DNA from: Opeltia flavorubescens
Taxonomy: Eukaryota > Ascomycota > Lecanoromycetes > Teloschistales > Teloschistaceae
Length of the DNA stretch: 64,000 nt
Direction: 5' to 3'
NCBI GenBank assembly: GCA_000442125.1
Contig: KE546965.1
Coordinates: 992,001 to 1,056,000 of the forward strand
The notes under the pieces are model-generated. The model was not told the origin of the DNA and ran no database searches. It saw only the letters and a program-made list of their open reading frames with translations. Shown here one piece after another: positions 57,663 to 64,000 of the stretch (positions are counted from its first letter, which is position 1; each line of letters begins with the position of its first letter). The translations under genes and the position numbers were made by a program.

Positions 57663-59766
57663 ATGACAATTTCGACTCATCAACCACCGCCCATCTCTTG
57701 GCAACCCTCGCAGTACTGGTCAGTGAACTCCTGACTTGATTCAATCTCCTACATTTTGCATCCCGCTGACTTCCCGTTCAAGGGAGGATGCCGGTAGCTG
57801 GTCTTCTTTCGCGCTACAGATTGGCAATCCGGCCCAAGTCGTACGAGTTCTCGTCTCAACAGCCGGACACGCAACATGGGTCATTTCCAATTTGGCATGC
57901 CTGCCAGACTTTCCTCCATCTTGCAGCCAATTCCATGGCGAAATATTCAATAGCAATAGTTCGCGCACTTGGAATCAACAGGGATACTTTGCTCTCGACC
58001 TTGAGACCAATCTTTCCCCTCCTGATAATGCAACATACGGACTTGAGACAGTCGCATTAGGTTTCACAAACGCGACTGGTGGCCCCGTCCTGGAAAATCA
58101 GGTTGTTGCTGCCCTCTCCGGCACCCAGTATGCACTGGGAATGTTCGGTCTTAACCAAGAACCAACAAATCTCTCTGATTTCACCGAGCCTCATCCAAGC
58201 TTTTTGACAACTCTTTACAGCAAAAAGCTGATACCGAGTCTATCATGGAGTTATACAGCCGGTGCGAAGTATCGTAAGTCATGTTATGTTTGACTTCGGC
58301 AATCTGATCCATCTTTGCTTGAGCTTTGGAGACTGACCAATTGCGTCTGGCCAGGTCTGAAGGGGGTCTTTGGTAGTTTGACTCTCGGTGGTTACGATGC
58401 AGCACGGTTTACTCCAAGCAATATCTCGTTCGACTTCGCCACTGATATATCCCGCGATTTGGTTGTGGGATTGCAAAGTATTACGTCGACCGAGTCGAAC
58501 GATTCAACTTACCTACTTCTGCCGTCAGCTCACACAACCTTTATAGATTCTACCATTTCGTATATTTACTTGCCAATCGATGCTTGTAAGCTTTTCGAAA
58601 AGGCTTACGGTCTTGTCTGGAACGCCACATATGAGATGTATCTCGTTGATGATGTGTTACACGATTCGCTGGTCACACGCAACCCAAGCTTCACTTTCGA
58701 GCTGGGCAACTCTAAGATTGGTGGATCTACGGTGAAAATTACTTTACCTTATGATAGCTTTGACCTCAGTTACTCACCTGACATCGATGCAGCCCCAGTA
58801 CGATACTTCCCCATACAGAGGGCTGCGAATGACACACAGTTGACTCTAGGACGGGCATTTCTGCAGGAAGCCTACTTGATTACTGATTATCAGCATCGCA
58901 ATTTTTCAGTCTCTCAGTGCATATTTGATGAACCAATAGAACAAAAGATTGTGCCCATTCTCTCCGAGGATACCGTATCGACCACAGATACGGTATCGGC
59001 TTTACCATCTGCCAGCGCATTTCATGGAGTCGCCCACCTGGGAACGCAAAAGATTATAGGCATCAGCGTTGGTGCTGTAGTCGGGTTCTTGGTCCTGCTT
59101 ACCCTATTTTGTTGGCCATGTATAATGCACTATTCACCTAAACGTCGGATCAGCTCAAGAACTCGTTCCCTGGGCCGTTTCCCTTATTTAGTCCAACACG
59201 GATTGCAGATGGACCACAAATTAACTCAGAGTTCTTCCGATTGGAGTACCCCTCGCCTCCAGTCACAATTTAGCCTTGATGCAAAGAACCGCAAGAATGT
59301 CGCAGAAATCGGCACAAATAGTTGGAATTTCCTACGGGAAGTTGTCGATAATGGCAAAGTAGAGCTACCAGAGAACCGGAGTCTGTGTGAACTTTCGCAA
59401 GGAAATCATACACCAGCATCAGAATCTAATGCATCTCAGACAAATGTGTCCCAGATGCCACCAAGCCCTAGCAGGAGACAGGGCTTAGTTATGTCGAACG
59501 GTGGTCGACTTTTCACAAAGAGTGGCTTGCGCATTTCTCGAACGGAGCCAGCGCCACTTACAGAGAAGTCTGATGCAGACCTATCAATGCGATCTTACCT
59601 AAGTAGTAAGTCACTACCAGCTACACCAATTTCGGAAAGTCCTCAAGAGTCTGCTTTCCCGATTTGGGCTCGAATCGCCAAAAATCAGCATGAAAAGATG
59701 GGTCGAAGTGAACATCCTGTGCGTTTCCCAGAAACCTCGTTTCAACACCGGAGAGGATTCTTCTAG
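57663..59766 (+). CDS. Membrane-anchored aspartyl-protease (A1) homologue, probably catalytically dead
   Basis: Exons are 57663-57718, 57783-58273 and 58355-59766, giving 652 residues; introns of 64 and 81 bases are in phase. The N-terminus reads PPPISWQPSQYW, then SWSSFALQIGNPAQVVRVLV, the usual strand before the first active-site loop. That loop is S-T-A (Ser 44) instead of D-T-G; the second is FIDSTIS (Asp 247) in place of D-S/T-G. With one catalytic Asp gone, peptidase activity is unlikely. A membrane span at about 416-440 (IIGISVGAVVGFLVLLTLFC) is followed by a basic KRRISSRTR stop and a 200-residue Ser-rich cytosolic tail, suggesting a surface receptor or scaffold. Many Asn-glycosylation sites lie outside. 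The start is uncertain: ATG 57663 gives no signal peptide, so an upstream exon may be missing. Confidence 0.78.
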
Positions 59767-60563
59767 ATATTTTCTGGATCCCGTGACTGACCGATGAACC
59801 CCCGAAACCTAGCGCCGTGGACCAGGCGATTGGAAAAACATTCAAGCGTAACGTTTACGGTACAAAAACCGAATCAGCATTTGTCTTCTATCATTGTTAA
59901 ACTTTAATTCGGCCCGGGGATCCATGAAACAATCTCAGCCGAGCTCTGTGTACAGACCATCCGTGAAGGATCCTGCTCAATGTTAAAATGTGGACCAACA
60001 CAGCAGCTCCACCCTTCGCCTCCCCCTTGGAGGGCTTCCAGCCAACAATGTTGATCAAAAATCATAGCTCAGGAGACTCGCTTCAACTCGACTAAAGTCA
60101 CTACTTACCAGGCAAACCATTGCACGATGTGGTTTCTGGTGCGGGATTAGTGACTGCTTTTACTAGGCTATAAATGGTCAGGGGTTCTTTTCTTCTTACT
60201 GGTTATGGTCCGCCAGCATAGTATTTGATACCAATTTGCCTTGCCTTATCTGAACCTTAATATATCAATATGCATTTCTTCCATATCCTGTTATTTGTGA
60301 TATCGATACCACGATTTGTTACGCGCTTTCGTTGAATAAATTGCCTACAAACCTGAGTGACTTTTCCAAGTTAAAGAGTGTATTCTGCACCTCAGCATAT
60401 TTACTTCACGTGATTTCTCGGCAAATTCCAAGGCTTTCTTTCGACCTAATGTCTGCATAATCCCTTATAAGATACATTCTAGCACCGTACTTTTGACAGC
60501 ATATACTGAAACCCAACACAGACTTCGCAGAACCGCCACTACAGTGAAAATTCTCACCAGAAA
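59767..60563. other. Intergenic, convergent 3' regions
   Basis: About 800 bases between the ends of two convergent genes. I see no supported gene or repeat. Confidence 0.5.
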
Positions 60564-61172
60564 TTACAAAAACCCCAACCCCATCGCCAAACCTCCCGCA
60601 ATCAGCCCCAGATGCACCAAATCTCCCAGTCCCCTCGCGTCAGACCCCTCCGGACTCGGGCTTGGATTTGGACTTCCCTGCACCGTTCCATTACCGCCTG
60701 TGGTCCCATTCCCTCCAGCCGTTCCGGTCTGACTTGCCCCAACCACACTCCTTGTCGTAGTTGCAGTGGAAGTGGCAGTCGTAGTCGCGCCCGTAGTCGC
60801 ACTCGCCGTCACTCCTCCCGCAGTACTCGTGACTTCCTCTTCTCCCACTCCTGTGCTCGTACTCGTGCTCGTACCCTCACTCCCTCCCACAGTAATCGGA
60901 ACACCAGCATCCTTACACAGTCCTTGCGTGAACTCGACCGTCTTCTGAAAATCTTCTTCCGAGCAACTGGATTTCACAATTGGTAAAAGGGTGGTGAGGA
61001 AGGAAGTGTCGCGGCAGATGCAGGGGAGGTCGGTTATTTGGCAGCCGGTTGAGGTTAGGGATGAGAAGGCGGCTGTTTGGGCGCAGGGGGGGACGGAGCC
61101 GGGGGAGGGGGATTGGGCTGTTGTGAGGGAGGGGTGGAGGAGGAGGGAGAGGAGGGGGAGGAGGGAGAGCAT
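60564..61172 (-). CDS. CFEM-domain GPI-anchored protein with six cysteines
   Basis: A single exon of 202 residues. The start chosen is ATG 61172, because it begins a signal peptide (MLSLLPLLSLLLHPSLTTAQ); the frame is open further upstream without such a signal. The CFEM domain spans about 28-88: PPCAQ (C30), GCQITDLPCICRD (C44, C51, C53, with Asp 48 in the position that binds haem iron in Csa2-type CFEM proteins), SSCSEEDF (C70) and QGLC (C86). The family usually has eight cysteines; the second and sixth are absent here. A Thr/Ser/Gly-rich stalk of about 95 residues follows, then a hydrophobic C-terminus (LVHLGLIAGGLAMGLGFL) fit for GPI anchoring. It is a cell-wall or membrane-surface protein; haem/iron acquisition or host interaction is inferred. 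Confidence 0.85.
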   Translation of the reverse strand: MLSLLPLLSLLLHPSLTTAQSPSPGSVPPCAQTAAFSSLTSTGCQITDLPCICRDTSFLTTLLPIVKSSCSEEDFQKTVEFTQGLCKDAGVPITVGGSEGTSTSTSTGVGEEEVTSTAGGVTASATTGATTTATSTATTTRSVVGASQTGTAGGNGTTGGNGTVQGSPNPSPSPEGSDARGLGDLVHLGLIAGGLAMGLGFL

Positions 61173-62425
61173 GTTTTGTGATGAAGGATATGGGTTTTGG
61201 AGCGAAGGCTGGAATTGAAGGGTGGTCTTTGTAATCGAGGAGTACGGAACTGAACAATCTTCAAGGCGAACGATAGACGAACTTTTTACGTGGTTGTAAA
61301 CAGGGTGAGATGGACGAAGGAGAGTGTCAACATCTTCAACTACTGGGAAGAAAGGCAACGACAAAATGGTACGGCTGGAAGGGCTGAGGGATCACCCGGC
61401 GCTGGATCGCGTACGGGGTCTTGAAATTGGCACAGCTCGTGCCTACCCAGGAAAGACATCAGGAAGCACATAATGCGGCGAGGTTTGTATGGCGAGGAGG
61501 GTTCAGGATTGCGGCTTGATCTTCTTCACGTACGGTTCATTTAGACATGATGTGCAGGATCTCTATCACACCAAATAGCCAGCGCTCCCAGTTTCAAACC
61601 AGTCAATCAAAGCGAAAGGATCCTCCATGTACGGCACGGTCCGTCAGCATAATCATTAGCTAGAGATCCGGATTTTGACGTGCACCAGTGGATATGGTTG
61701 CGCAAGATCCAGTGCCGGCATTATGGAGATATCTATAGCCAGCCTCATCAATCTTACCTTCATCTCCTTAGGCGATGTGAGGCAGTGAAGGCTTTACTTC
61801 GGGACAGGTAGAGTGAGATGTGCATGCCAAGCTTTGCGGCTGAGTGTCTCCACCTCGAAAGCCGAAGACGCTGAAACAAATCTCCATGCAGGTAATCCTC
61901 CCATCACGACATCCACAGCCTCCATCAGCTGTAGTTGCGCCACGTTTGTACCTCTCAATCCTATGATGAGGGCCGGACCCGCCATGCATTTCCTCGAGCA
62001 AGAGGCTGTCATTTGTCGGCTGAGCGATGTTTCCGTTGCTGGCATAGGCTTGCAGGCAAGGCAACAAATCTTCACCTTTCACCGACCTCCACGGCGTATG
62101 ATGACTGCCGAATCTCATTCACGAGGCATCGTGCCTCCAATCCTTTCTATACTGTCAGTGGTTGCTGCACAGTCAAAACGCTCAACGAAATCGTGAACGT
62201 TGGTCACCCAGGATACTTGATCAGCTGTGCCCTTCACCAATGTTGCTCCACTTGCCGAATTGATAGCTTTACTCTTCAACTGCATGCTTACGCTGGGCCG
62301 CGATCCTCCGCCGCAGGACTAGCTGATCCTGCTGCATCTGCTCTCAATGAAGAACCTCACCCATTGCTTTCACCTTCACTCTTGTCCTCCGTTTCATCTC
62401 CTTTTCTTCTCCGGTACCTGCAAAG
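61173..62425. other. Intergenic, shared divergent promoter region
   Basis: About 1.25 kb between the CFEM gene (minus) and the rhodopsin-domain gene (plus). Overlapping open frames at 61768-62486 occur on both strands without domains; no gene is called. It may coordinate the two surface-protein genes. Confidence 0.45.
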
Positions 62426-64000
62426 ATGGGCTCTATCGGTGATGTTACTTTTGATGTCTCACAATTTGGCGATTTTCCGGCCCTGATTCCACCGCCCGGG
62501 GTGACTTCTCATTTCAAAGATCCTTACTCCCGAGGTCCCGATGTTGTGATAGCCTCGTCGATATGTCTGGCCTTGATGTTGTCCATGGTAATTCTGCGTT
62601 TCTATACTAAACTTTTCATCAAGCGAATATGGGGACTGGATGATTGTGTGTACTCTTGTCCAGTTATCATGAAGCTGTCGCTGACATGAATAGATCTATG
62701 CATCGTAGCTACGGTAGGTCATAACTACCAATCTCTCGGGGAAGATTCTGATTGTTTTGAGATCGGTGCGATAGGCTTTGCTGCTGTTTCTATATCATGT
62801 GAGTATGGTATGCTCATCCACGTCTGACGCATGAGCTGACTCTTATAAAGTAGCTAAAAAGGCCGTCGGCCCCCATCAATGGAACGTCTCCGTTTCCCAT
62901 TTCACAGATGATGTCATACGTGTAAGAACATACCTTATTTTCGCATCCCGGGAGGTTGATCATGATCACTAGATGTTTATCGTTGTTGATGTCATCTACT
63001 CCCCAGCCATTGTCATGGCCAAGCTGTCGCTTTTGTTCCTCTACCTGCAGATCTTCGGTCCAGACAGAAGAATGCGTTATGCCATCTATTTTGGCATAAT
63101 AACTGTGACTATCTGTTACACTGCTTTTTTCATTGCGTACTGCGTGCTCGCCATACCGCGACCGGGTGAGAGCCTAATAGGGGTGATGCTATCGAAAGAT
63201 GTGGCAAGTCTCCTCGACCTCGCCATTGCTCAAGGCGCTATCAATATTGCGAGTGACTTTTACATCTTCTTGCTGCCGATACCAGGTCTTGTACAGCTGC
63301 AAATGGGGACTAGGAAGAAATTTGGCATTGGCGCCATCTTTATGACAGGATCGTTGTACGTCAGGTTCCCAGAGCTGGTGGGTGAGGTATACTGACCAGT
63401 CACAGGGCTTGCCTTGCCAGTGTCATGGGTCTCTACTATCGAACCAAACTCAATCGCAATTCTGACGTGACGTGGCAGCTCGTAGATGTCTTAATATGGG
63501 TGTGAGTACAACTATGCGTACCATTTGAGTACGAAGAGCTTACTATTCTCCAGGGTGGTCGAATTGACGGTAGGCGTCATGTGCAGCTGCATGCCTGCAT
63601 TTGCTGGGTTCTTTCACCATTATTTGCCTTTACTAAGATCAATCGGTTCATTCTTCAGCTCACGAGCAAGACATTTCAGTTTCCTAAAGCTCTCCAGCAG
63701 AAACCGAGCATCGAGCGACGAAAAGAATTCAAACAGGCTTGCAACAAGCGACCTCAAGATGACTCTAGGAACGCAGATTGACGGACAAGGGCGGTTCCTC
63801 AATCCGACAAGTGTTTTCGCACGGGAAGAGGATTGGGAGAAACTTGGCCGAATGGCTCATAGACCCCCAGATCTACACCGAAAGCCTAGTGGAACTCGAA
63901 GAGAATGGCATGAGGGTATGGCGGAACTGAAGCGACAGTCACTTACCTCGCATCCGCCGTTATCTATGTCACGAAAGCCTTCAGTGAGGACGCAGGTCCG
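62426..64000 (+). CDS. Rhodopsin-domain (PTH11/SAT4-like) seven-span membrane protein, partial
   Basis: Seven exons so far: 62426-62645, 62694-62713, 62762-62798, 62854-62921, 62973-63355, 63406-63501 and 63554-64000, all in phase; the 3' end lies beyond the window. The start is ATG 62426 (MGSIGDVTFD). Spans and loops match the fungal rhodopsin-domain family (PF20684): VVIASSICLALMLSMVILRF, WGLDDYLCIVAT, YSPAIVMAKLSLLFLYLQIF, then ITVTICYTAFFIAYCVLAIP, SDFYIFLLPIPGLVQLQM, SVMGLYYRTKL, and VGVMCSCMPAFAGFF. A long Ser/Arg-rich cytosolic tail follows. The family includes the plant-surface-sensing receptor PTH11, but most members are uncharacterised. Three exons are only 20-68 bases long. It is divergent from the CFEM gene. 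Confidence 0.87.

Noticed and set aside
61768-62486. Overlapping open frames in the CFEM/rhodopsin intergenic region
   Set aside because: Frames are open on both strands over the same bases without domains, and no start or splice support was found.

Overview
This looks like a nuclear contig of a filamentous ascomycete (Pezizomycotina). The signs are short spliceosomal introns of about 46-190 bases with GTRNGT donors and CTRAC-type branch sites, two AT-saturated transposon blocks that show only C-to-T/G-to-A decay (the mark of repeat-induced point mutation, RIP), and lineage-typical families (CFEM, rhodopsin-domain membrane protein, DUF7923/CCCH, fused MoaA-MoaC). A leotiomycete-like source is possible but only weakly supported. 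Seven bases are ambiguous (N). Gene models were joined by hand, and every join was checked for reading phase.

Layout. 0-6 kb: two tandem F-box/LRR-like paralogues on the minus strand, with the splicing factor Prp18 between them on plus. 6-14 kb: an unrecognised 635-residue lysine/glutamate-rich protein and an 803-residue PHD-finger protein whose zinc finger is split by an intron. 14.5-23.3 kb: a decayed Tc1/mariner-type transposon (TA target site) with a decayed Ty3/gypsy LTR element inside it (205-base LTRs, 5-base target duplication). 23.7-40.6 kb: a gene-dense housekeeping stretch with molybdenum-cofactor MoaA-MoaC, a bZIP factor, an LCAT-like hydrolase, phosphatidylinositol synthase, a PP2C phosphatase, a DUF7923/CCCH protein and a tetraspan membrane protein. 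41.1-44.0 kb: a decayed Mutator-like element (MULE) with about 60-90-base terminal inverted repeats. 44.5-46.3 kb: a Dal5-type MFS transporter. 46.3-53.8 kb: gene-poor, with one FAD oxidoreductase (Tda3-like), an ankyrin remnant, a fructosamine-kinase fragment and a second copy of a dispersed repeat. 53.8-64 kb: a cell-surface/secretome group, namely a small basic secreted protein, a larger secreted protein, a membrane-anchored aspartyl-protease homologue lacking its first catalytic Asp, a CFEM GPI-type protein, and a divergently transcribed rhodopsin-domain protein that runs off the right edge.

The most interesting signal is in the molybdopterin gene. The 5' splice site of its only predicted intron lies inside the codons for a MOCS1A-type C-terminal Gly-Gly followed by a stop. 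Retaining the intron would give free MoaA ending in GG; splicing it would give a MoaA-MoaC fusion without GG. This parallels the human MOCS1 arrangement. No CRISPR array, rRNA or convincing tRNA was seen.
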